From positions 21,302,001 to 21,366,000 of the forward strand of contig JAPQWV010000012.1 in NCBI GenBank assembly GCA_027422505.1: a stretch of DNA of 64,000 nucleotides, given 5' to 3'. Source of the stretch: Craterostigma plantagineum (lineage: Eukaryota; Streptophyta; Magnoliopsida; Lamiales; Linderniaceae). Position numbers and translations under genes: made by a program. Under the pieces are notes generated by a model, which was not told the DNA's origin, searched no databases, and was given only the letters and a program-made list of their open reading frames with translations. Shown piece after piece: positions 47,276 to 59,252 of this stretch (position 1 is the first letter of the stretch; every line of letters begins with the position of its first letter).

Positions 47276-48324
47276 TAGAGCTGGCTAAAAAGCCCGCTGC
47301 CCACGGGGCAAGCTGCGAAATTTTAGGCCCGCCTAGACCGGCTTTGGCGGGGCGGGCCTGGCGGGCCGCGGTCAGGCTTGCCAGAATTAAAACAATTAAT
47401 TTTTTGTATCATTTAATATATGTATAAATAACTTATATAGATTTTTATATTTTTATTATAATTTTAATTGGAATTAAGTTTAAGAAAATAAATAAATTAT
47501 TATTAAATAGTTAGGATTAAATTACAAATACTTTCGAACTAAAATCTTCTTCTTTTTATTTTTTAATTTTTCCCTCTTTTTTTTTAATTTTTTCTCTATT
47601 TATTATTTTTTTTTATTTCTGGCAGGCTTAGCCCGCCAGGCCCGCAGTCCGCCCAAGGGGCGGGGCGGGCCTCCCTTTCTCAGGCCCGCCAGAAGGAGGG
47701 GCTTACCTGCGCATAGGGATGCAAACGAATCGAATCAAGTCGAACGCCGCAATATTCTATTCGTATTCGGATGACAATCGAATACGAATACGAATATTCG
47801 AATCTTTAATCAAATCGTAAAATCGATTCTTATTCAAATTCGAATATTTTCTCGAACATTCGAATGGAATATCGAATATTTGTATTCAAAGTCATTTTTT
47901 ATTTTCTATGTAATAAAATATAATAATATTATATTTAAAATAAATATTGAATTATAATAAATTATCTTTAAACATATATTGAACTATAATATATTATGCT
48001 TAAATGTTTTATTGAGTTATCATATGTTTTATGTGAATATATATTAATTATACTATTTTAAGTTAAATTATTCGAATCGAATAACCGATAACTTTTCGAA
48101 TCGAATATTATGATTTCATATTCGTATTTGGATATTTCTCGAATAAAAAAATATTCTTATTCGGATTCCTACTCTAAATCTTCGAATTTGAATCTTAAAA
48201 TTTCGAATCGAATCGCGAATCAAACCAAAAAAGTTCGATTCGTTTGCAACCCTACCTGCGCCCGCCCCGCCAATTTGGCGGGCTTCTGCGGGTAACGGGC
48301 CGGCCGGCCCGTTTGACAGCTCTA
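47276..48324. mobile_element. hAT-like MITE
   Basis: Inverted termini TAGAGCTGGCTAAAAAGCCCG (left) and TAGAGCTGTCAAACGGGCCGG (right, complement) are of hAT type. Flanks 'atcaatac' (47268-47275) and 'gtcaatac' (48325-48332) match at 7 of 8 bases, fitting the 8-bp duplication of hAT elements. No transposase is encoded. GC-rich subterminal 'ggcgggcc' blocks occur at both ends. Confidence 0.85.
47714..48254. mobile_element. Second hAT-like MITE nested in the first
   Basis: Inverted termini TAGGGATGCAAACGAATCGAA and, on the complement, TAGGGTTGCAAACGAATCGAA. Flanks 'cctgcgca' (47706-47713) and 'cctgcgcc' (48255-48262) match at 7 of 8. The interior is rich in 'attcgaatcgaat' type repeats and has no transposase. 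Confidence 0.85.
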
Positions 48325-48544
48325 GTCAATACCGAGACCGGAACCGAGACTGGATTGACTGCCAGTTGACCGGCTTGACCGACAGTTGACAGCCCGGTTT
48401 CTCGCTCTGAGCTCATATTTAATATCCATTTTCGAACGAGCTCATCTACACACTTAACTAAATATGTTAGCAACACAATAATAAGTTTTGTGCTCATCAA
48501 AACAAGATTGCTAGATATTATAATCCAACAATCTCTCCCTTTTT

Positions 48545-49979
48545 GATTAACACAAAACTTTAAATAAGAGCACAATTACTAACATTTTTCTCCGCCTTTT
48601 TTTGATAATCAAAAAACTTTTCTCCCCTTACTAGCTCAATTTTACGCCCAACTAAGACAAAGTCAGTTCAAATAACTGAAAAAAAGCAGCGGGCATTCTT
48701 CTCAGAAATACACTTGTCATTATGTGATATATGTCATACACTAATAATTTCCATAAAACCACAAAGTTGTACCTTTTTCTTTCTGCATTTTGATTAAGTT
48801 ATCGTTGTGGCAGTTATTGATTAAGGTTAATATGCAAAGAGGGATATTTGAATACAAGATGAAACTCTCCTGAACTATAACCACATACATTGCATTAGAA
48901 TGTATTTACACGGAAGAATCATGGAAGAACAAAAGCTATGACCAAACACGCCATTAAGAAATTACACAGAGGTTGCCTTCCCAAGCACCTCTTAGAGCTT
49001 GAATTGTCTCCATGTAATAACATTGAGCTCATATTCAAATAATAGCTTGAATTGTCTCCATGTAATAACATGGAGACAATTACACAGAGGTTTCCTTCCC
49101 TTCATTTTCCTAGGGCTTATTATTTTTGTCATATATATTAGAGATGGAGGCCTTACACATACAAATAAACTTCAAGTTGAAAATTTATAACAGTAAGTTT
49201 CAAAGTTGAAGCAACTTGAGAAAAATTAACGTCAGATTCTGAAAGATAATGTTGTCAAATTGCTTCGATTTTGAAAACTATCATCATCAAATTGATTAAT
49301 AGACCGACGGCAGAGTATATGCAGGTCACGATGTTGGGGGACGATGATGCTCCTACCACCGAGCAACTTATGCCTCAGGAACCTGTTATTTGAACGTTCC
49401 AGAAGAAAATTATCGTTGGGCTTCGATGGCGAAGGATCTTCACCAGCCAAACTATGGCTTATAACTTGTTCTTGGACATAGTTTACGGCTAATAAAACTC
49501 GTGTTTCCTTCATAAAAATTGCTTAATAGACTAGGAACATCCATTGCTATACAAGACAACCAACCATGTATTTTCGGAGAATATATCATTTTTCACAGCA
49601 TGCGAGCTGGGAAGAATCCAGAGCTTTTGAATGAAAATTTTGATCATACGAGAATAACGTTACATTTAGCATTTTCGTTACACCAAGTTCGTCGGATTCA
49701 ATCGATATATACTGTGTTGTCATCAAGGAAATGCCTATATGTGATATGAACTTGTACAATCTATACAAACAAAAGAGATGCAAACACGAGAGATTCCCAG
49801 AAAGAAGAAAAGAGATGGTAAGAAACAACAGTTTAAAATGTGTTAGTCTGCTTTTCATGCTACATGGGAGTAACTAACATGTATCCAAAATCCATTGTAA
49901 TATTAACAGAATTCATATTATTAACACAATCATCAGAAATTCTTGCAACCACACGCACACCCAAAGAGAGAGAATACCA
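48545..49979. other. Intergenic DNA downstream of the CLF1-like gene
   Basis: No gene is supported. A duplicated block 'gcttgaattgtctccatgta' occurs at 49000 and 49041, then inverted at 49065-49080, with 'attacacagaggt' at 48961 and 49080. The core ATGGAGACAATTCAAG is identical to the end of exon 5 of the BORR-like gene at 57969. Confidence 0.6.
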
Positions 49980-52900
49980 TCAACTCGAGTTCCACAGCTC
50001 CTCTTCTTTCTGCTTCTTCCACTTGCGCGCTGCGTCGAGAATCTTGAGATTCATCTTCGGCGTTTCCTCTGGGAATGAATAGTCAACGTACTCCTCTTTA
50101 TACCTGCATATCATAAAATCCCACCCAAATTTTACGCAACCGGCGAATAAAATCTCATTCTCGTGTAAGAGATATGATGAGAAAAGAACAGATTGAAACT
50201 GTAAAACACATACCCAGCCGAACCATCCTCAGTGCTTATCTGTCTCTTCCTTTTAAGTTACTTGGGAAGCTTCGAACGCACTAAATCGACATCCCCGAGC
50301 TCGCCAAAGCTGCTTTCCAAGTTCAACCACTCCTCCAAAAGCATTGCCCTTTCCTCTTTCAACTCGGGCGCTGATATTCTAAAGTAGCCAAGGGCTCTTT
50401 CAAACACAGCTGATGAATGGATAGATGAGTAAAAACAAAGAGGTTAGAGTGCTTAAGCTAACATCGCTGCGAGTTGAAAAGTAATAGGAAAGAAAAAGGG
50501 GTTGGGGGGGGGGGGGGGGGGGGGGTTTAATTCTTACCTCTGGCGCGTGTTAGGCATTTCCTCCTCTGTTCGTCGTCTGTTTCATGAGAGTCGATGTTCT
50601 CCAAGTTCTCTTCCATGGCAGAAGCCTCAAACTTGGCGTAACTAATCCACACCTTCAAGTGCTTGGTGCGATTCAAAAGCCTCTCGCATAGTTCTCTTGT
50701 TCTTTCATATTCACTCTCCGATATCTCAAAATCAATATATGCCTGGTGTAACAGAGGGTCGGTCAATACACAGTTAAGGATAACCAAAGTTAGAGATGAA
50801 CTGTACATTTGGAAACATTAAGAGAGTTTGCATTAAACATACGCAATTCTGAAGTTTGTCAACACAGGTGCGTAAAATGTTGTCTCATTAACTACTCTAG
50901 TTAATGGGAAAAAAAACAGCTAAATGTTTTTATGCCTGGACCAAAAAGGTGCTACGATATTGAGTAGCACCCACAAAAGCTCAGTCCATGAAAAGATATT
51001 TACGCTTTGAAGTTTACCTTCCACAACAGCTCTGGCATGTCCAATGCAGGTTGATCAATTGCAAGCTCAAATAGACACCGGGCTCGTTCTGTTTCAGCCA
51101 GGGATCTCTCCAGCTCGGCGTATTTGCTCCAGGCATAACAGTTCTCAGGCGACCATTCCAAGTACTTTTCATAGAGTTTTCGGCACCTTTCAAGATTGCC
51201 AAGCTGCAATTCTATCTCGATATACTTCTTAAATATCTGTCAATGAGGAAGTAAATGATGTTAAAGATGTTCATGACCATAAAGCAAATAGATAAAAAAG
51301 GCTTAAGCTGACAACAAATACAGGCAACCAGAACTAAGAAATATTATCGTACCTTATCTTTGGGAGCCCTACCAATTGCTGATCCCAGAATTTTACGTGC
51401 CCATTCAAGATTTAACTGGCGCATTTCGAACTGAGCAGCCATCAGCCATATCTTTGCAAATGAAAATTTTTTATGCGGGATAATCTTGAGATATAAGCTG
51501 TATAGTAAAACAACATAGAAGGGAAGTCAGAGGTGATATACAATTGACATATGCAAGAACATCAACATATAAAAGAGAAAAACATGATGCACCCACTGCA
51601 ATGCATTTTAGAAAATAACTAATGAAAATTAACTAATCATCTCACAACATGCATAACGGTGCATTAATATTTTGATATTTCAACTCCTAATGCAACTAAA
51701 ATGATCCCCACGTCCACCACAGGTCTACGTGTTGCCTACTCAAATGTCACACTCAAGCTTCACTTTTGATAGTACGGATAATTGCAAATCTCGTTTCCTG
51801 AAAACAACTCCAGTAATCCGCCAAATTACTGAATGTCCATTGCCAAATGATATCACATAGTTGCAAGTGAAAAAGTAAATATAGCAGTCCGTTGTTCGCT
51901 AAGAAGTGGGGTCACAAACAACAGATCGTAACATAAAGTGAAAGCCTACATAAGGTCCAAAACATGATACTGTGAACTTGTTCAAAATCACAGACCTACC
52001 AACTTTCCAATTGCATAATAAACCAATAACACTATGCAGGACAGAAACTACCGATGAACGATTTAGCAGTTCCTTCACTGAGATAAAACCATATTCAGAG
52101 TTCGTCGAAAACTGTTCCATTGGAACATTAAATTTTAAGAAGAACACATTAACACAATCATAACATTCAGCATCATATTATAGGGCAACTAGCAATAGCA
52201 AAGTATCTTACTTGTACACATCTCTAGTACGATCCACATCTTGGGCACCGAGCTCTTCATAAAGCACGTAATTAATCCTGAACGCAACAGAAACTCAACC
52301 AGTCAGCAAGATACAATCAAATATGAAAGTAACTAATGCCCTCTTGTACATGTTCTCAATCTTTGACCTATCACCACTAGTCTCCTCTAACCTAATGTAA
52401 TCAAACCATGCATCATAATTCAGCGGATTCTTTCTCACTTCCTCCTCATACTGAAATCTCCTCTTTCCAACAATCGCATCCTCAATACCTTCCCTATCAC
52501 CATACTGCTTCTCAAATGCAACAAACTTCTTATAAAGCTCCTCAGCCCCACCATTCGGTATGTGATCCACTGCGTCTTTATAAATACACCTCGCCCTCTC
52601 CGTTTCTTTACACCTCTTCTCAAATTCCGCAAAATCCACAAATAGTTCCTCTGCGTTCTCTTCTTCACTCAACTTGTTCACCGCCCTCTGGTACACTTCC
52701 CTAGCTTTACCCACCTCCCCATTTTTCATCTCGAATTTCGCATAACTTATGTAAGCCCCAATACTTGGATGAAAATTGATAAATCTTTCAAACACAGCCC
52801 TCGCTCTTTCGAGCTCGTTGTATCTCAACTCAAATTTTATGTAACTCAACCATCCCTGTTGATCAGGGCACCACCTCATCCATCTCTCGAAGATCTGCCT

Positions 52901-53474
52901 CGCAGCAGCCACGTTCCCCAACATCTCCTCCATGTGTACGTACTTGTACCACAGCTGATCAACCCTAGGCAACAACTCCACAGCCCTGTCCCAAACGTTC
53001 CTCGCATGGTTCAAGAACTTGTTCTTCATCTCGAATTCTGCGTATTTCAACCACAGAGTGTGATCCCGATAATCCACTTCCAACGCGCGTTCCCAATCCG
53101 ACCGCGCGCGCGTAGTCCTTCTGAGATTCCTCCCACTTGGCGTACTTTACCCAAACCGATTTGTTCCATCCCACTCTCCGAGTGAGGTCTTCGTACTCTT
53201 TGCGCTTGCGCAAACGGCAGTCTGCTAGCTCGGTGACGTCGGTGATCTTGTGCTTCGGCGGACGAATCTCAGATTGCTGACGCTCACGAGCTTCTCGAAG
53301 GATTTGCTCGGCTGTGATTTGCACCGGCGCAGGGGTTTTGTTCTTCACTATGGTCGGGCGACGTAGTTTCACCTCTGCCTCTCTCAGAAACGGAATCAGA
53401 GGGGGGTCGGAGGGGTAGACCGATCCCCCGGCGGCGGGCGCTACAAGGATGGTGGCGGTTGATGGCGTAGACAT
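49980..53474 (-). pseudogene. CLF1: Crooked neck-like splicing factor, likely pseudogene
   Basis: Clf1/CRNKL1 is a HAT-repeat scaffold of the Prp19/NineTeen complex and acts in the nuclear spliceosome. Starting at ATG 53474 (MSTPSTATILVAP), seven segments with GT-AG borders cover almost the whole family length (about 700 residues): 53474-52334, 52277-52212, 51497-51353, 51236-51018, 50742-50538, 50409-50214 and 50103-49980. HAT repeats are clear ([62 protein letters not shown]). Three faults are visible: loss of two bases in a CG run near 53105 shifts the frame; the conserved piece between MYKRA (52340) and INYVLYEEL (52275) is missing, and the 56 bp left there is too short for a plant intron; and a TAA stands in frame after RSKLPK at about 50250. 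Otherwise conservation is high, so decay is recent or some faults are sequencing errors. Confidence 0.9.
50504..50525 (+). repeat. Run of 22 G
   Basis: A 22-base G homopolymer lies 12 bp beyond the donor site of the fifth CLF1 segment, i.e. near the start of that intron as a C run in the transcript. Its exact length may be unreliable in the assembly. Confidence 0.85.
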
Positions 53475-53527
53475 TGGTATTTTTTTTAGAAGATTTGTAT
53501 TAGAGGATGAAAAAACCTATAGGGCTC

Positions 53528-53535
53528 TATTTATA
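53528..53535 (-). promoter_or_regulatory. TATA box of the CLF1-like gene
   Basis: The minus strand reads CTATAAATAG about 55 bp upstream of the start codon. This is a near-consensus plant TATA box and implies a 5' leader of only 20-30 nt. Confidence 0.6.
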
Positions 53536-56500
53536 GGGCTATAATTTACAAATAGAGCTACTTAGAATTCGGGCCCTTAAGATAGTAACATATGAATTCA
53601 GGCCCAAAATTAATTTTAAATGACCAATCTCATGTTTGTCTTAAGAGTTAATGACTCATTTATGCCGGAAGGACTCATTTGCCATTTATTGTTGCGAAAA
53701 TTTACATATATTTGTCATCATCCCTTCAATCTAACTCAATTCACGCCAAAGCATTTTCCTTTTTTTGAAAGCTCTCTCAAGTAAGGTTAAATTGACCTCA
53801 ATCTCTCATGTGTCATAATCAACGAAAAATTTCAATGTTATCATAGAATAATGCTTCAAACCCACTTTCGAAAATATATTTTAAAATAGTGAAATCTCGA
53901 CTTTAATGTTTGAATAAGGTGTATTCGACATTTTTTGAACTCTTGATAACATTTTTAATATTCTGGATAAAAATATTTGTAACAGTATAACAAATATTTC
54001 ATAACAATAACACACAATTCAAAACAAATATCGATTTATTTGTTATTTATAACATTCAGTACACAAGCAAGGATTGCGATGAATGGTTCAAAAATCACAG
54101 ATGACATCCAAAAACGACGAAAAGCACTGGAATCTCGATTTTAATGGTCGGATTCGATTCAATTTGTTCATGGGTCCTAGTAATCGACGAGAATTATTGA
54201 TGTTGACGAAGAGCCGACCGAATATTGAAACGTTTACTAATTAGTATGCTACATGCGTAACACTTCATAAAACAATTATAACAACATTGTTGTAGTGCCT
54301 AACTTATATTGCTGCAAATTTAACACATCATCATGAAAAAATAACGCTTTATTTACTGTCAGTAACAAATTTAATACACAAGCATCGGATAGCGAAAATG
54401 TTGCGAAAAGCACCAACGACGCTAAAAAAAAGCTAAAAGTCATAGAAATGTCGACGTTATTGACCGAATTAAGTTAAATTGACCTCAATTTCTCATGGTT
54501 CTTATAATAACGGAAATTTATTGATGTTTGTACCGAAATATTACTTCAAATCCAATTCGAAAATCTAGTGGTGGAATCTCAGTTTTAATTGTCGAAAATT
54601 GAGAAATAAACTAAGTTTGATTAGCTATCTTAATAACGAACGAAGAATTTTGAGGTTAATTATATAATAATATAATAATTAGCTTTTTTTTCCAAACTAA
54701 AACATTTTTTAACTGAATAACACTTTCTGTAACATTTATAACACATGTACATGCAAAAGAAAACATTTCATCAAGAATTTTCTTGAAGGTTCTGGATTGT
54801 TAGAGAATATTAACACATGACCTGCACATAATACCAATGTTTTATATGAAAAAACAATAAGTATCCATTTTACAACACATTTATAGATACTGGTAGTACA
54901 TAATAGCTTCTCAATACCATATTAGAAAGTTTAATATTAAACCGCGAATACCATTATTATTATGTGAAAGAGGTAGTAACATATGTTTTTAATAAAGGAA
55001 TATATGTTTACATGGCTAACAGCCTCAAAAATTCGAATAAGATGAAATTGACTTACATACGAGCCTTAATAATAAGTGAAAATTCACGTCATTAATCATG
55101 GAATGTGACGAATATTAGCATTCTTCGAGTTTAAATGTTTTCAAATTGAGTAACATTTTCCCAAGAAAATATAGCAAATGTATATGTAAAATTCGTTAAG
55201 AATATTCTAGAAAGTTCTGGACTGTCAGAGAAGCTAACACAACTGTCAGAAAATTATAATAGGATTTTTTAGAATATTACCACATTACCTGCAAATAATA
55301 CAATATGTCTGATATATAGAAACAATACCAACCGAATTTATGACACATTGTTCGGTACATATACCACTTAATACGCTTTTCAGTCTAAAATTTTGTTCGT
55401 AAATGCACTTTTCCCCGAAAGTATAAGATTTATGTTCGTGAGTATGTGATTCATTAAGTTAACAAACCAAATTCCCTTAAAAGACATGTTATGCAAATGT
55501 TGATATCACTATGTGAAAGTTGATATCAAAAGCCATGTAAACATATAACTCTTCTTTCACAAAATATACTAGTATCTATTTTGATGAGACATAACGTTAT
55601 CGATTCCACCACTATTCAAAGTTCAACATTAAAGCACGAACAACATTTAATATACCATAAACTCAAAATCCGAGACCCCAAATCCTAAACAATCGAGAGG
55701 AAGTGGATTTGTGAGCGAAATTAATGAAATTAAAAATGTGGTACGAAGAACCTATTATGCAGCACCAATATCTACTATCGTGTTAAAAATTTGGATTTAT
55801 AATGTTATTTGATATCGGACATTCGGTATTATTGGCAAATAATGTAGTAATATTTCTTGACAATATAGAAGATTCCGGAATATTCTTAATGAAATATTTT
55901 CTTTTATTTATACATGTGTTATTTTATTTGCAGAAAGTGTTACTCACCTTGAAAACCTTTCAATTTCGAGGAGAAAAAGCTAAACTCGCATTGTTTCATG
56001 ATTAATGTCCATCACTTTTGTCGAATACTAAGACACATGATCAAATTGAGTCAAATTCACCATTCGCCAATTAGAGTCGGGATTTTACCCGTTTTCATAA
56101 AGCATTAACTGATCATAAACAGTTTCTAAAAGAACAAAAAGTAACGCTTCGATTTAATGTAGTAACAGTTCGATGCCAAAAATTAACGAAACATGTCTGT
56201 TAAACAAAATATCACATCGATACTTATGAAAAACAAAAGTAGGACATAAATACCACTTCCAATAATCAAGTAACGCTTCAATTTCATGTAGTAACAGTTC
56301 GATGCCAAAAATCATCGAAACATGTCTGTTAAACAAAATACCACATCAATACTTATGAAAACAAAATTAGGTCATAATACGGCACGTCAGATAACAATAA
56401 CGCTTCGTTTTAATATCGTAACAGTTCGATGCCAGAAATTATCGAAACATGTCTGTTAAACAAAATATCACATTGATACTTATGGAAAACAAAAGTAGGC

Positions 56501-57820
56501 CATACAATACCAATTAATCGGCAAAAAAATCGATTATGAGTTACCCCTTGTATCACAACGAGCGTTGTATTTAATACCACATACTGGACAAACAACATAC
56601 ATCTTATTATAAACAAAGTCATTGTATACCACTTGATCATATGAAGATATCGATTATGAGTAATGAAGTAGCGTATTCTGATACTATTATACCGTTAATA
56701 CATAATGTAGTAACAAAAATGCATAATATAGTAACACATATTCCAGATGAATCGATGTGTTTCATACGACCTGCTGCACACAACACACGTTTTAGAAGTG
56801 ATGAGGTGATGATTGTTTCAATCACAGAGCCTATAAAGCCCCCAAACTACGGGAACCTCACATCCACACAGATTAACTGCAATTGCTGTCAAAATCTAGT
56901 TCGATTTGGCAAGATTTTCTCGAATTTGAACCCATATAAAAATTAGTTACATTCTTATGTCGTCCTTCATCAATATTAGATTAAACCCTACGTGCCACGT
57001 CAAAATTGATTGGTTGATAAGACAGTCGATTGTGCTATATTCATTACGAAAAGTTGGGTTTGATTATCCGAAGAAATAAATCTATAATAACATTTTACTA
57101 TTGATATGAGTTTAAAGTAACACTTATGGTTTTTACGTTAACAAATCGTCGTATCTATGAAACATAAAACTGGCATCGAATACCCATTCAGAGAACATTT
57201 TATTAAGAGTATTTTAGTTAAAACATAGTTTTGGTCTTTATCATTAAATTTTTCAATAAAAAGGCCTGACGACTAATTTTGAAGTATCCTAGGGCCCGAA
57301 AACAAATCATCCCTTAAAAATATTATGAACTATTACATACATACAAATAATTCCTAGCTCTAAGATGGCACGAGACAATTCAAGCTATTATTTGAATATT
57401 AGCTCAATGTTATTACGACTATTACCATCAGAAGCTTTTGACTCAGCCATCCATGGATCTTGATTGTAAGAAAAAAATAATAGATGGGCAATTTTTTATG
57501 CGAAGAAATTGAAAAACAAGACAAGTTATCTTATGTAAAAAGTGTTTCTTTATGTAAAAAAAAAAGTGATAACCTCGTACGAACTAAACGGAGAAAAATA
57601 GTTCCTAGCTCTAAGATAAACTCAATCCTAAATCACAGTATCTGATGTAAAAACATTTGGGAGGTAAGAAAAGAGATTCAAATAGTTCAGGACTCTTCTA
57701 TCTTTGTTCAATTTACATAAACATCAGATCATAAAATAGCGATGTAAGAAGCAACATTAGCACAGCCGATAAAACCTTTTTTTCCCAGAAACCATTAACA
57801 TTCCTCCTACACAGCCTCAT
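53536..57820. other. AT-rich intergenic DNA, no supported gene
   Basis: Frames are short and without conserved pattern. Words such as 'taacac', 'tataacac' and 'gtaacaaat' are frequent, and a three-copy tandem repeat lies at 56139-56510. The right end (57376-57412) is the exact reverse complement of 49014-49050. The region may contain a decayed DNA transposon, but I found no termini. Confidence 0.5.
56139..56510. repeat. Tandem repeat, ~127-bp unit, 3 copies
   Basis: Each unit contains 'gtaacgcttc', 'gtaacagttcgatgccaaaa' and 'cgaaacatgtctgttaaaca', starting at about 56143, 56269 and 56398. The copies are 85-95% alike by eye. The minus strand gives a repeated short frame (FNRHVS.IFGIELLL), which I regard as a by-product. 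Confidence 0.85.
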
Positions 57821-59252
57821 TCAACCATCTTCTGCTTCTGCAAGAAAATGTGGACCTTAAGAATTTGTTGTTCACATTTGTGCAATAGAATTGACCACTT
57901 ACTATACATACAGGTGTTGATACCAAGGAGTGAAAAACCAACAAACATTAGGAATCATCTTCATATACCTTGAATTGTCTCCATGTTATCTTCCTTGTAG
58001 ACGCCAAGGGGCGATCCATTAACAGATAGAAGCATCTCCCCATACTTCGGTAGCCTCCGAGTTTTGGGCGTCATTCCAAAAGATAACCTATTATTATTGT
58101 ATGCCTGCAATTGCAACACGAACAAGCACGATTTTGATTCTAAAATACATACATTTGGAGAAATCATGAAAGCTATACTACGTTCCTAACTAGACAGAAG
58201 GATATTACCCACAAGTTTCTGCAACATGTTTTCGTTATCTTATATGGGCTGTATTTTGATTCTAAAATTACATACATTTGGAGTTTGCAGGCCATCGTTC
58301 AGATCAAATAATTGAGAATCAGGTGGCTCATCCAAGACCTGAAAAAAAAAAAATTTATAATACGAAAACGAAAGCAACCAAAATGGTAAGATCATTTGTT
58401 AAGGATGCATAATTGAAACATAAGTTAGAACGAGAACATACAAGACTCCTTATCTGCAACTTGTCGGCGCAAAACGAACCTGTTCCCACTGTAAAAGGAT
58501 CAGTGTATCGTAAATGGACGATTGTCACGGAAAGTAAAAGAAAAAAGAAGGTTTATGGGCACCACATTTTGCTGAAAACTCGAAGCCGCCCAGGGAAGGA
58601 ATTCCAGCAGACCAATCGGAATAAGCCATAGATAGTTGACGAAGGAACGACGCATGCGCATTTGTTTCATCTCCCTTATCATTGAACAAGTTCCCTTCTT
58701 TGTCTTTCCACGACACTTCATACTGGCCATCGTCCCCCGTCTTTACGATGGACAGATTAGGAAGGTTCTCCTTGAAAAACTGCAGCATAGGAGTTTGCAA
58801 CTGTTCCTTGCTAATATAGGATCTAAAAAATCGAATCATAGTCCGCAATTGCTCGATCTCCAAATCACGCAGAGCTCTAATTGCAGCACTTTGCCGTTCA
58901 ACTGAAATTATTACAATTGCATCTCACGACATCAATGGCAAATAAAACTTTTTTTTTTAAAGTAAATCAGTGCATACGTCAAATTCAAGCGATTTAAACG
59001 CTGTTTTCAGAAGCACATTGACCTGCGTTGCACTTCAGCAAATCAAACTCGAGCACGATACCCATCAACGAGAAACTCCCAAAATTCATAAATCGTAACC
59101 CATACATAAAGATTAAACTCAATGCTCATCGTCATAGAAAAAATGATGTACTGAAGTTAAAAGTTACCCTCGAAGTCATCAAATGCATCGTCTTCCTTGT
59201 CGTCGTTGCTAGTGGCCTTTTTAGCAGGTTTCCTGGCTCTCCGTTTGACCAT
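57821..59252 (-). CDS. BORR: Borealin-related-like protein, 6 exons, ~227 aa
   Basis: Borealin proteins belong to the chromosomal passenger complex with Survivin, INCENP and Aurora B, acting at centromeres in mitosis; the plant form is BORR. Exons (minus strand) are 59252-59168, 58901-58566, 58488-58442, 58338-58276, 58104-57969 and 57837-57821, all with GT-AG introns; they add up to 684 nt, one open frame ending EAEDG-stop. Residues 1-28 are basic then acidic (MVKRRARKPAKKATSNDD). Residues 29-65 form a predicted helix (VERQSAAIRALRDLEIEQL). The C-terminal third holds FGMTPKTRRLPKYGEMLLSV and NGSPLG at about 206, reminiscent of the conserved end of plant BORR and of the NGSPL motif of animal Borealin. 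The frame is intact. The name rests on motif memory, so function is a moderate-confidence call; that it is a real gene is more certain. The donor of exon 2 (T|GTGGTG) is weak. Confidence 0.6.

Larger units (their letters stand above)
47205..48530 (-). repeat. Copia-type LTR (TGTTGGA family), interrupted by MITEs
   Basis: The minus strand starts TGTTGGATTA at 48530, preceded by a polypurine tract (AAAAAGGGAGAGAT, 48531-48544). It matches the fragment at 29266-30181 over 48325-48530 and again over about 47212-47275, the part beyond the MITE. The rest of the LTR is lost at the boundary with the poly-T repeat near 47200. No copia coding sequence lies to the right. Confidence 0.7.

Noticed and set aside
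48252..48575. 107-codon frame on the minus strand
   Set aside because: It spans the start of the copia LTR and a MITE end; composition and position explain it.
49232..49513. 93-codon frame on the minus strand next to CLF1
   Set aside because: No family pattern, no supported splice sites, and not part of the CLF1 exons, which end at 49980.
52278..52333. A normal 56-bp intron in CLF1
   Set aside because: It is shorter than plant introns usually allow, joins the frames out of phase and would still leave a conserved family segment missing.
55802..56005. Hydrophobic 67-codon frame that could be a small membrane protein
   Set aside because: AT-rich DNA yields Phe/Leu/Ile-rich frames by chance; no promoter, splice or conservation signal supports it.
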